From positions 2,447,732-2,511,731 of the forward strand of contig NW_017265134.1 of assembly GCF_001638985.1 (NCBI RefSeq): a DNA stretch of 64,000 nucleotides. The letters run 5' to 3'. Under the pieces are notes generated by a model that did not search any database, was not told the origin of the DNA, and saw only the letters and a program-made list of their open reading frames with translations. Source of the stretch: Phycomyces blakesleeanus NRRL 1555(-) (lineage: Eukaryota; Mucoromycota; Mucoromycetes; Mucorales; Phycomycetaceae). This document shows positions 46,127-56,592 of the stretch, in pieces (position 1 is the first letter of the stretch; every line of letters begins with the position of its first letter). The translations under genes were made by a program, and so were the position numbers.

Positions 46127-48075
46127 CTGTTAACCCTTCTCACCTCTATTTTTTTCTAGACTTGGGTACTTGATGATGCAAATCTAATATATGTACTCCC
46201 AAATTTTCTACAAAAAAAAAATGCAGATTTTGACATCTTCTACACTTTACCTCAGTAGATAATTGAAGTGTGTGTGTGTGTGTGTGTGTAAAAGCGTTGG
46301 TTTGAGGAATTTTAACAGCGCAAGGCATAATATCGAATATGTGAGTTCTTTATTGTGTACCTTAACTCGGTTCTATTGATGCTTATATATGGCCATGACC
46401 TTTAGTTATATTTAAGATGTTACTTTCTCAGGTTAAAAGCCTAGAGTTATTCTGGAAATAATTTAGCTGGTAATATACGTTTATTATAGCTCTAAATATA
46501 AAAATCAATGGTAAAATGTAGATTTTTTTTTGACAGTAATAAGATGAATTATAGACACCTCAGCATTCACCTTGTATTGGAACAACTTTACATGCAAAGC
46601 AAATGGGTCCATTAGAAATGACTTCATACACCCATTCCAAAGTTTTTGAGGTACTGTGTATAAGATGCATTCTCATTCATTAAAGAAAAAAACAGGAAAA
46701 TATGGTGACAAAAGTTCTGGTCTGTATACAAAATTAGAGTAATATATTTATTGGAGAACTGAAACTAAAAAGCAATTAAGCTCTTGAAGCCTTTACTTTG
46801 ATATCTGATGAGATGATTTTCCTGGAATTAGTGTGCAGAAAACTGCATTAAAGTATGTTTGTTTTTGTACCTTTTCTTTGATCGTAGATTCTTATTTTAA
46901 GCTATTTACAGTCCAATTTTTTTCTCATAAAGAAATGATATTAATAAAAAGTATTTGCTCAACATTGGAATAATATTCTTCATAACGCTTATGATTCTAT
47001 GTGAGACTTAGTTAAAGAAGAGAGATAGAGAACTTGGTTACTAATCAAGATAAAATTGAATACTGACATTGCCAGTTAGATATTAGTATCATTACCATTT
47101 TCTCTTAATTACATGCAAACTATTATTTTGCACAGGACATTTAATCAAGATAAGTTAGGCTGTCATACTGAAACGATTGGTTGGTACACATTTACTCGTG
47201 AAATTTAAAAATCAACCGTTTCTGTAGAAATAAAATAAAAAAGACTCAAATACCATAATCGTGCCATTGTGTCATTGTCATACTGTTTGTTTGAGTTCAG
47301 TCTCTTAAAGTGGGGCTTGTGGCACTGTTTGATTTATTTTGTGATTTTAGGACACTCCATCATACGGTGTGGCCTACAAATCAGTCGATTAGTTTTTCCT
47401 TCAAAAAGAATAAAGTGCCTTGTTTAATGAATCATTATATATATTTATATATGTGCCTTTTTTTCTTTTTAAACAAGCACAATCTACTCAATTTGACTGT
47501 ATATATATATGCGTGTGTGAAAACAATATAAAAATACAAATAGAATTGAAATAAAGAGTGGGTTTTGTGAGTAGTCTTTCTTTTTAGGTCAAGAGGGCTA
47601 GTTTGTTGGTCAATAGCCCTATTAACATAAATAGGAATCAAAGAATTATAGAATAAGTATAGACTGTCATCTAGCTTTAAAAAATCTATTTATTCTAAGC
47701 AACATTTTTTTTTAAAAATAAATAAATAATGGTAATTATATTGACCTCATTCTTCAACTGATGAAATAAAGAAGAAGTAGAAGTAGAAGTAGAAGAAGTA
47801 GAAGAAGAATAGTAATATTATATTAATTAAAAATTGAAACCGCAGTAGAGTCTCCAGGTCCCAGAAGTTTACATATACCAATTTTTTCTATATATATTAT
47901 TTTTTTTCATTTTAACCGAGAACAATACTCGGGTCATCCTAAACTAGACAAACTCAGAAATCTCTTTCGTGTTCCAGTTCAACTTTGCTTCTTCTTCTAC
48001 TCAATTTCATCTTTGGCGTCATTGACCCATTGTTGCCATTCACCATTCTAATCAGTCCAACCTCTGTGGGTTGCA
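46127..48075. other. Intergenic
   Basis: No gene supported. Contains (GT)n at about 46271-46288, (TA)-rich tracts, and a GAAGTAGAA-type microsatellite at about 47770-47808. The last 100 bp is the promoter/leader of the polytopic protein gene. Confidence 0.5.
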
Positions 48076-49966
48076 ATGTACCACCAATTTCAACAAGGCA
48101 ACAGCGAGGATTCTTGGAACGTAAGCTACGGCTCGGAATATCCTGTGCCTTAAATATTATCCCCCCTTTTTTTTTTTACATACGTCAAGACATGCAGAAA
48201 AATGCTGTTTTTTTTGGTATCTAACTAGTATTGTTATTTTTATTAAACTTACATACATAACGTATATACATACAGTATAGCTGTGATGAGCTGTGGAGAT
48301 CTCCTTCTATCAATAACATAGTGCACTCTGCCACAATACCAGACGAACAGACACCTCTTTTAAGTCAGATAATTATACCCTCTACAGATCGAGTTACCCG
48401 CTGGACAGAATCGTTTTGGAAGCGCGGTTTTATCTTAAACATATTACCAGTATTAATTGTAGGCAATAAATTTGTTTGAAATATGTGTATTTAAATCCTA
48501 TGGTTATATTAACTTTTAATGTCGATTGTAAGGTACTCATCTGGTGCTCAATACCTATACCGTTTGATGATTGTGCAACACTGCCATGCGACTACGATCC
48601 GTACAGTCTTTCACCCGCGATATCAATTCTGCCATTAGCAGAAAAGCCTAATAATCAGCCAACTCTCATCAATTTTTGGTTCTTTTTGTTTTGGTACTAT
48701 GGCGTCTACAATGCAATTGCGTTATTTTTGATTACAAAAATGTTTAGCATTTATGCTGTCAATGTAAGCCAGAGAACCAATTGTACAATATAAAAAAAAA
48801 CAACAAAAAAAACAACAACGAAAATATCCTTGACATGTGCATTTATCTTCTTTATCTTTACCTTTATCTTTTAGTGGTGGCCTAAACCGTTAGGGGCTAA
48901 AGTCACATTTATGCTCTTTTGGCTAACTACCCAAGCTGTCGCAGTAGTAGGATATTACTTTACAAACCTAGACAAGTACACGCTCAGCTGGGTCTTCCTC
49001 ACCTTTTTGAATATGTGGTTGCCTGTTCTGGGCGCATTGATCAATATTCACTTACATAACATGAAAAGAAGCCAACGAAAGCTTTATCCTGCTTTCGGCG
49101 ACCCCAAAACAATATCCATCTTTATCAGTCCGTCGGAACACACGCACATTCACATCCCCGCATCCTACCGACGGTTTCTATGGTTCTGTGTAGCGCTTTT
49201 TATTGCCTTGTTTGCCCTGGTGAGCGGTGAAATATATGCATACGTATTCCTCTCTACTCTTCCGCACACATCTCTAGATGCCGTAGTATATGTCTACAGC
49301 TGGGTGGGAGCAATATATGTCATGGACGCCATCACAGACTACATTATACACCGACGGGTCCGATCTTATCCTCTCGCAACCGTTTTCAAGCTCTACTTCT
49401 TTATGATTTATTTTATATTTTATCGTAATCTATTTGCCAGACTTCGATCGGTTGACCAGTTTGCTCTCGTCCAGCTAGGTTCTTTTCTCTGGGTTTGCAT
49501 TTACTATCCCCTTGTCATAACCCGCCACACCCATAGTTTGTGTGTTCGTATGTTTGGAACAACATTGACTTATGAGGAATACCGAGATAAGATCGGGCGT
49601 TCTTTTTATCTTCGTAACCTGGCAGAAAACACAACCATGCTTGGGTTCCTTTGTTGGGTCAACATCTTACACTTTGGACCCAACCGGGCCGCCTACCCTT
49701 ATTTCCATTTTGACGAACAGGTCTCAGAAGACAGTCCATACACTCATCGAACAACTTTTATAGCTGCCCTGGTTATCTGGACAAGTGAGCTGACGAGTGC
49801 GTATATCACCCGGTGGACATTCAAACGTTATTTCAAACACTCGGTTACCCAGCAGGCCATCCGAGAGTTTACACAATATCCGGAAATGATCATTGGCTTT
49901 GTTCTAGTCATGGTGCACGTACTCCAGAATATCTTGCTGGCCCTGATCAAACTGGACTTTGCTTAA
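48076..49966 (+). CDS. Polytopic membrane protein of unknown function, 516 aa, 4 exons
   Basis: Exons 48076..48120, 48276..48458, 48533..48763, 48875..49966, all joining in phase 0 (1551 nt). The ATG at 48076 (MYHQFQQGNSEDSWN) is the only start that matches the phase of exon 2 (YSCDELWRSPS). At least eight hydrophobic segments are visible, for example FWFFLFWYYGVYNAIALFLI, VTFMLFWLTTQAVAVVGYYF, FLWFCVALFIALFALVSGEI, LYFFMIYFIFYRNLFARL, FIAALVIWTSELTSAYI and MIIGFVLVMVHVLQNILLAL. Charged loops include RRVRSYP and the acidic HFDEQVSEDSPY. I do not recognise the family; it looks like a conserved fungal membrane protein, not a transporter with a known signature. Confidence 0.8.
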
Positions 49967-50500
49967 AAAGCACATCATCTCTGTTTCTTTTTACTAGAGC
50001 TTTATCATTCCATTGTAAATTTACTACATTGCATCACACAGTATAAGGTGATATATACATAACTATGTTGAATACATATTTTATTTATATTTTTTTTTCT
50101 GTCATTATTATTATTATTCTTTAGATTATAAATATACCTACTATACCTACTATGCCTACTATACTTATTATATATATATATATACTGTAAATCAAGATAA
50201 AAAAAAAGAAGACACTTGCATCGATTGACCAGCAAGAGCCCTTTATGCTGTGCAATATATTACAGAATCATTCAAAGTTATATTTCACCTCCCTTTCCAT
50301 ACAATTTAATAAAATAAATGAAATGCACACAGGCACACACAGACACAGACACACAAATGTATGTAAATAATATTTTTACTGGAAATTTTTGGTAGCAAAC
50401 ACATACCTATATATGATTAATAAGAAATAAAGAAGAGAAAAAAAGAGTGTAGAGAGCTTAATATAAGAATAATAGGTGGGTAAATGAGTATGTTTTGGTC
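49967..50500. other. Convergent intergenic region
   Basis: 3' flanks of the polytopic protein gene (+) and the VTC gene (-). Holds ATT/TA and (CA)n simple repeats (about 50107-50180 and 50328-50356). No gene seen. Confidence 0.6.
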
Positions 50501-53008
50501 TTAAAGGTAAAACAAAGAGGGGCCTTTAACGGTAAATTTAAGGTATGCATTTAATCCGACGGCAAATAAAAGGGCAAAGCAAATCACAGTAGGGCCCATA
50601 ACATCATCATAAGGCCCAGCTGCTCTTGCTCGAATGAGTTCTCTGCGTCGGTAGTAGAGTCCCATTCCGTAAATCAATGTTGAAAGTGATACGAGGGTGT
50701 AGACAATGCCACTGACTTTGCCAACAGTGTCGCCTGCATTGAAGAGAGCAATTGAGAATGTGGAAAGAAGTGTTCCGAATGACATCCAAGAGAAATACGT
50801 TCTCTCATTGGCAAAGAACACCTTTGGCTCCACACGAAGAGGAGTAATGACTTTTTTGGGAACTCTGACACCAGGAGGGAGAACGACCGGCTCTCTGGTC
50901 TGCTTGGGTTTGTCTTGGCTGAGCATATGGTGGAAGCTCTGGCCGATGTGTTCTGGCCAGTTGCGAATCTTTTCCAGCACACTCTCGGGCTGGTCCTTAG
51001 GGGGTGAGATGGGAGCACTGGAGTACGAGCTTGAGGGCTGGTTATTACGAAGCAGAGAAGTACGCTCACTGGGCTCAGGATATTCCATGTGTACTCGTAC
51101 TTCTTCGGGACTTTGATCCAGCAAGGCTCTTCCTTTACCCTTATGAGAGTGAGATCCCTTAACTACCGATGGGGATTGAGAAGGCAATACTGGAAGTTGC
51201 TTGGTATCATCGTCATCAATCTGGGCCAACCAGTAAGGTAAAAGAGAGACACGGCTGTCAAAAATGACGGCAATACCATGGACAAATTTGCTAAACTCGA
51301 AAGCTTCTTCTAGGATGCCAATGTCCTGAAGTTCGGTAACCCAATCAGGCTCCTTCTCATTATTACCCAAGTCAAGCTTAATTTCAAAGGTTGCAAATGG
51401 TGCTCTGCTAATTTCACCATCCTTTAGTTTCTGGAAGGGGAAATTGGTATCGACATCAGGACGTCTCCAGTCATTCTCTCCGCGACGGACAACATTGTCA
51501 TTGGGGAACATATTAGAGTCTTCGCGAATGAAGCACAGGTCTGTGTCTAGAGCCATACGAACACTGTTGTCACCGGGGATCTGGAAAGCAGTTCTCTTAT
51601 AAAAGGTACGCAAAACTATATATATATATATAATAACAAAAATAGTAATTAGTTAGTGGGATTGTGTATAAAGATATGCGCATGTGCATCTGAATGCCCG
51701 TGTGTGTGTTGATGTGCATAATAAACTTACCTGGTTGCATTTGCTGAGACATTACTGTATCCTGAACCTGATGAACAAGTTGTTCGAATTTCTGGACTTC
51801 TTCTTCTGACTTTCCTGCCATCTTGCGCATCTTCTTGGCTGTCTTTTCGATAAATATCTGCTCACCCTTGAGGAAGCCAGCAATGTACTTATCCTTGATT
51901 ACAAACCGATCCTTGAGCTCACCCCGGTTTTCTTCTGCCAAAGTTCTTCGCTCGAATGCAATTGAGCTATTTCCTTTTGCACTTCCGTACCATCTGAGGC
52001 GAATGATTTGAGATCCAAGCGCCGTCTCGACGCGGGAGTTGTAAGAATCAAAGTCGGCATCATCAAAGTAAAGTGAGGAGATTGGGGGATCAATGTTGGC
52101 CTGCTGCTTACTAGCGTCTCGGTAGACCAAGACAGGCAGGTGTCGAAGAATGTAAGTTTTGAGTTCGAGCACATTTTCGCTCTGGACAAAGAAACGCTTT
52201 ACGACCGTCCTGCGTCCATCTACTCTGACTTCCATAGCGTCTCTGAGTTCACTTGCAGGCTGGAAGGACATTGTTCTACCACCATCTCTGATCTTGCTGA
52301 ATAGCTCTGATAATTTGATGAGAAGAGCGTCATTATCTTCGTTCCAGAAAGGGCATTGGTTCAGTCGGACCATAAACATGGGTCTGAGGACATAGTTTGT
52401 GTGGCGATCATGCTTCTTGACAATTTTGAGGAAACCGGTGTAATTAAGACGAGAGAAGCGCGAGAGACGGTTGATATCATCAGCAATTTCATTGATATGA
52501 CCTTGGATGCGACCCATTTCTTCAACAGAGTCGTGACTAGGGATCTGTGATGCGGCAGTTTCTACAGCCTCATCTGTGTTTCTTCTGATTTCTTCCATCT
52601 TTTCCTTGTGGAAAGCATAGACCTAATAATGGCAGATTTATTTAGTATATTATATTATATATATATATATATTAAGATAATACAATAAATCAAAAGGAAA
52701 ATTAGCAGGTGTAAAAGTGTTTCACCAAGAAAAAGAAAAAAAAGAAAAAGAGACGTCTTGTCATTTATGAACTAGAATGTAGATTCCTTCTTCTTTGTTG
52801 TTGTTGTTGTAGTATTGTTTGAGCTGTACACTAGGATTACCTTTTCGAGATTACTGTCGAGCATCTCTACGAATTCAGTTTCGTCTTTTTCTGTGAATGG
52901 TCTGTCTTTTTCAGCCTTTCTGAGCTTCTTTTTGAGACCGTCATAGTCGAGATAGGCTGCCTGCCACTCGGGGTAGATTGTTTCTTTTAACTGAGAGCCA
53001 AACTTCAT
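50501..53008 (-). CDS. VTC complex subunit with SPX, polyphosphate polymerase and VTC1 domains, Vtc4-like, 724 aa, 3 exons
   Basis: Vacuolar transporter chaperone subunit; the complex makes polyphosphate from ATP and moves it into the vacuole. Exons on the complement: 52841..53008, 51731..52622, 50501..51615; 2175 nt in frame. The SPX domain covers about 1-150 (MKFGSQLKETIYPEW, then RLNYTGFLKIVKKHDRHT), the basic pocket for inositol pyrophosphates. The triphosphate-tunnel domain follows, with IIRLRWYG (R264, R266), FERRT near 279-283, RTAFQIPGD and FEIKL. The C-terminal three-helix VTC1 region starts at RVEPKVFFANERTYFSW. Length and the PLRVEPK-x-FA-x-ERTY block favour Vtc4 over Vtc2/3, but the tunnel motif has ERRT where Vtc4 has ERKTH, so catalytic status is uncertain. 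Vip1/Asp1 at 18914..22209 makes the SPX ligand. Confidence 0.92.
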
Positions 53009-54109
53009 TGCGTGCTAATCAAGAAGAAGGGATGGGAAGGGAAGAAACAAAAGAATTTTTTTTTATTATTTAAAAAAAAAAAGGCAAAAAATAAAAATAA
53101 AATATATATATAAAAAAAAGAGTGAGCTGCACAATTGAGAGCGGAAGTTTTATAACAAGCATTATATAAGGATATAATGTGTTCATCATCTTGGTAAGTA
53201 TATACGTATGTGTGTATATATATATAAATATATAAATAAAAAAAAATATATATAAAATAAAAAAAAATACCTCTAATCTGCTTTACATCAATTGTATTCT
53301 TAAATCAAAAAATATACTTCTTCTACTGAACTAACTTTTTAGATCAATTTATTAGCAAATGCCAATAGCTAGCTGTACAATGTTCACATTATTTTGAGAC
53401 CTGTCAATAGTTTGGGTCGACAATAGCTATAAAGAGAAAGATCTAAATAACCTTATAGACCAACACAAAACAACAGCATCAATCGATAATAAGATTTCAA
53501 AAGTAATAAAGTCTTACACAATAGATGTCCATCGGAGTACCAACCGCGGACCTCACCAAAAAGACACGTTTTGAAGGGACTGGACGCGATTTGACAAGAT
53601 ATTCGCACTGGCTTTCAATCTATTGCCAATATTGGACATACAAATGGTTTAACATGCTTATAACCTAGAAATCGACGATAATGTTGTTTAAAAGAAGTAG
53701 GTCAAATAGACAAGGTAAAGCGATCAAAAGAAGACGAAACAAATTAATTTATTAATTAATTTAATAAAGAAAATAAAGACCAAAAAAAAACAGAGGAGAG
53801 AGAAAAGAAAAAAGAGACGTCAATGTACTGGTGTGACTGTCGCGATAACTTCAAATAAAATAAAAAAGAAAGAAAGAAAGGCGATCTTGTCGTGTGGCCA
53901 AGGCACAGAGGGACAGAGATGCACAATGAAATGTAATTCTTCAATTCCGATCCGGACATTCCTTTGGCTCGGACCTCTTGCTTTGTGTGTCTGTAAGTCT
54001 AAAAATACCGCATGAAACAAAGTAGCTGTGACAGTGCTGTGACGTTTTTATGCTTAGCGGGAGTAAAAGTCAAATTCAAAGTCAAAGTCAAGGATCAATG
54101 CGTACATTA
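53009..54109. other. Upstream region of the VTC gene
   Basis: Long A-rich and (TA)n stretches. A GC-richer patch at 53528-53590 and another at 53880-53990 may be leader or promoter sequence; no coding frame there joins the VTC start. No RNA gene recognised. Confidence 0.45.
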
Positions 54110-54131
54110 GGGGGTTTCAACAATCATTTAA

Positions 54132-54364
54132 GGGCCTTCTCAAGCACTCGCCAAAGACCTAAAAGTTGGCGTTGAAATCCAAATAAGTATTAGCAAAGAT
54201 TTTTTAATTTAGCCAATTTTGTTGGCGATTCGCCAAAACTTTGGATTCGACTTTTGCTGTCGCCAAACTTTTGGCGAAGGTTACTAATTTAAGAAACTCT
54301 CGCCAATCCGTATATGGAAATCACCGCCAACATTTAGGACCTTGGCGGGTGCTTGAGAAGCCCC
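54132..54364. mobile_element. MITE, 233 bp, nested in the larger element, TAA target duplication
   Basis: Inverted ends of about 40 bp: GGGCCTTCTCAAGCACTCGC at the left, reverse complement ...GGGTGCTTGAGAAGCCCC at the right. TAA on both sides (54129..54131 and 54365..54367). Removing the element and one TAA rebuilds the outer element's inverted repeat (TTTAAGTTTTTAAACTTAGG against TTTAAGCTTTTAACCTTAGG), which shows that it inserted there. Inner palindromes around TTGGCG/CGCCAA recur. Confidence 0.85.
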
Positions 54365-54710
54365 TAAGTTTTTAAACTTAGGCCTTGAGTTTACATTTTA
54401 AAATATAATTGGCTGAAATCAATGTATCTATATCTTTTAAAAGTTGGAGTATAAGCGCGTGATTTAGACTTTGCCTTCAAAAACTCTGCAAATCTTATTG
54501 TTTTACAACCACATCGCTTAAAGTCTACTATTCATTCAATAAACTGCTCAACTCATTTTTACACATTAATTGTGATATATAGTAGCTAGACTTTTCATAG
54601 CGAAGAGTTATATAAGGCTTGAGGGGAGGTGGAGAATTCTACTTCCAAAAAGTATGCTAATTATTTATTGATTTATTCTTTATATAGGTTTATAAATTCA
54701 TCACAAAACA

Positions 54711-54825
54711 GATGTGTGTGTGTCCGAGTGAATTTATGTGTGCCTGGGTAGATTTGCGTACCTGGGTAGATTTATCTGTGCGTGGGTGGATTTATGTGTG
54801 TGTGTAGGTAGATTTTGTGCGCCAG
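54711..54825. repeat. GT-rich minisatellite
   Basis: Four to five imperfect units around TGTGCCTGGGTAGATTTATG, within the 2.1-kb element. Confidence 0.6.
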
Positions 54826-54924
54826 ACGTGACACAGCGGAGGTACAAATATTAAGAGAGGCAAATTGAATAGTAAGAAAAAGAAAGTCTTTATCGATTGA
54901 TATATATAAACATATTATTCTACC

Positions 54925-55112
54925 TCTTTAATAAATAGCACTCTCACAGTATATACTCTTTCTAATGTTGAGATACTATACTAAAGCCAGTTCCAAACAT
55001 TTCGAATATTATTTTAACTTTCTTTAATAAATAACACTCTCACAGTATCTATTTTTTCTAATATTGAGATACTAACCCAAAATCAATCACAAACACCTCA
55101 ATTGCATTGCAG
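54925..55112. repeat. 96-bp tandem duplication
   Basis: Two diverged copies beginning TCTTTAATAAATA at 54925 and 55021, sharing CACTCTCACAGTAT and TTGAGATACTA blocks. Located in the 2.1-kb element. Confidence 0.7.
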
Positions 55113-56592
55113 AATAATATTTAAATAAAATTATGATTGGAATAAGAGGGTCAATTACTTGTTGTAAAGTAATAATAAAAAATCAAAGACTAATTGAAAA
55201 CTCGTAAAAAAGCAAAAATAAAATAAAATAAAAAAATAAAATAATTAATTTGAATTTCAAATGTCAAGTATTTCTGGCAGACTGCAGGGCATTTTTGGAA
55301 CTCAAACTGTCTAAGCTGTTTTTAGTAATTTAAAAACACCTAGGAGCGTGGCATTTTTGTGAGGCTAGCAGTTTTCCTACACAAAAAAAAATGCGACGGT
55401 GTTTCAATATTTTGTTTCTCCTAAGTTCGTATAATAAAAAAAGCGAAATTTTACCACTTCGGATATAGAATCGTACTTTAGAAAAAATTGTACTAAACTG
55501 TCTATTTTTTATGTGCTACAAGTAAAGTAGCAAAAAAAGGTCGGCAAGTGAAAATTAAATAATGGGATTTCACATATAATATTGCACTTTGATGTGTAAG
55601 TGTCTTTTTTTTTTTTTTTAAATAAATAAAAAAAATAACTATTTAATTTTTTTTGTTTTATATATAATTTAAAGAGCTAGTTAATAATTTAATACAAGTA
55701 AAGAAAAATGATATTGTATTTAATACTTTGTTTTTATTTATGATTATCAGTGTTAATAAATTAATATTTAATAAATATTTTGAGTATGCTTTTTTTTTTG
55801 CCAATGTAGCCTGTGATATACCCACCACAATTGATTGAAGATCAGACTTCACAACCAAACACTAGTTCTTACTTGCTAATGAACATGTCAAGTTTACAAT
55901 CTCTTGAACTGTTGTTACCCATACAAAAGTTTAAATACCGTCTAGTAACCATTAAAAAAAAGATTAAAACTCTTGAAAGAAAAACTTTGAGAATTTTAAG
56001 CTTTTAATACATCTTTGCTTAAATTTGATTATTATTTTTTCTGGAAATTCAATAGAGTTGATGCAAATATTTTTGCCTTTTTAAATATTCTTTTTAAACT
56101 TATACTATTTTATCACAATGCCTAATAGAACTGAAAGAAACATTTAGGGGTACTCAAAAACACTGTAACTCTTACGTATTATTGGTTACTGCTTTAAGAC
56201 TCAAGGCCTAAGGTTAAAAGCTTAAAGGGCTGTTGAAACCCCTTATTATTATTTCAATGCAACTTCAAAAGCAGGTCTTTTTTTTTGGTATTGATTTTAC
56301 ACCCAGTAAAATATACACGCAGACACACAGACTTTACTATTTTCCCCTCTCTTTGCTTTCTTCTCTTTAGTATATTTTAAGCTTTTAATTTTTTATTTTA
56401 TTTTTATTACCATTAAAAAAAGAAAAATAATAGTGAATTGTGTGAGCTGAAAAGAGAATGACGTGACAAGTCAAATAGCAGCTTCGGAGTTGATGCCGAT
56501 TATGATTCTTATGCAGTAAGAATATAAGAAGTTAAAAAAAGAAAGAAAAAGGGAATGTCAGGCCCTCTTCCTTGGTCTCATTACTTATTCTC

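Larger units (their letters stand above)
54110..56242. mobile_element. Inverted-repeat element, 2133 bp, GGGGGTTTCA termini, TTA target duplication
   Basis: Left end GGGGGTTTCAACAATCATTT, right end the reverse complement of GGGGTTTCAACAGCCCTTTA; TTA flanks both sides (54107..54109 and 56243..56245). The inverted repeat continues through CTTAGGCCTTGAGT once the nested 233-bp insertion is removed, for about 50 bp in all. TSD and G-rich termini fit PIF/Harbinger (Tourist-like) elements. No transposase is recognisable; the plus-strand frame 55813..56007 (SLQSLELLLPIQKFKYRL) is unidentified. The interior also carries a 96-bp tandem repeat. Confidence 0.75.

Noticed and set aside
47985..48120. Leu-rich N-terminal extension (LLLLLNFIFGVIDPLLPF) for the polytopic protein
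   Set aside because: It lacks an ATG and its phase does not match exon 2; the ATG at 48076 in another frame joins perfectly.
50701..51116. 136-aa plus-strand and 131-aa minus-strand ORFs
   Set aside because: Shadows of the VTC coding exon in other frames.
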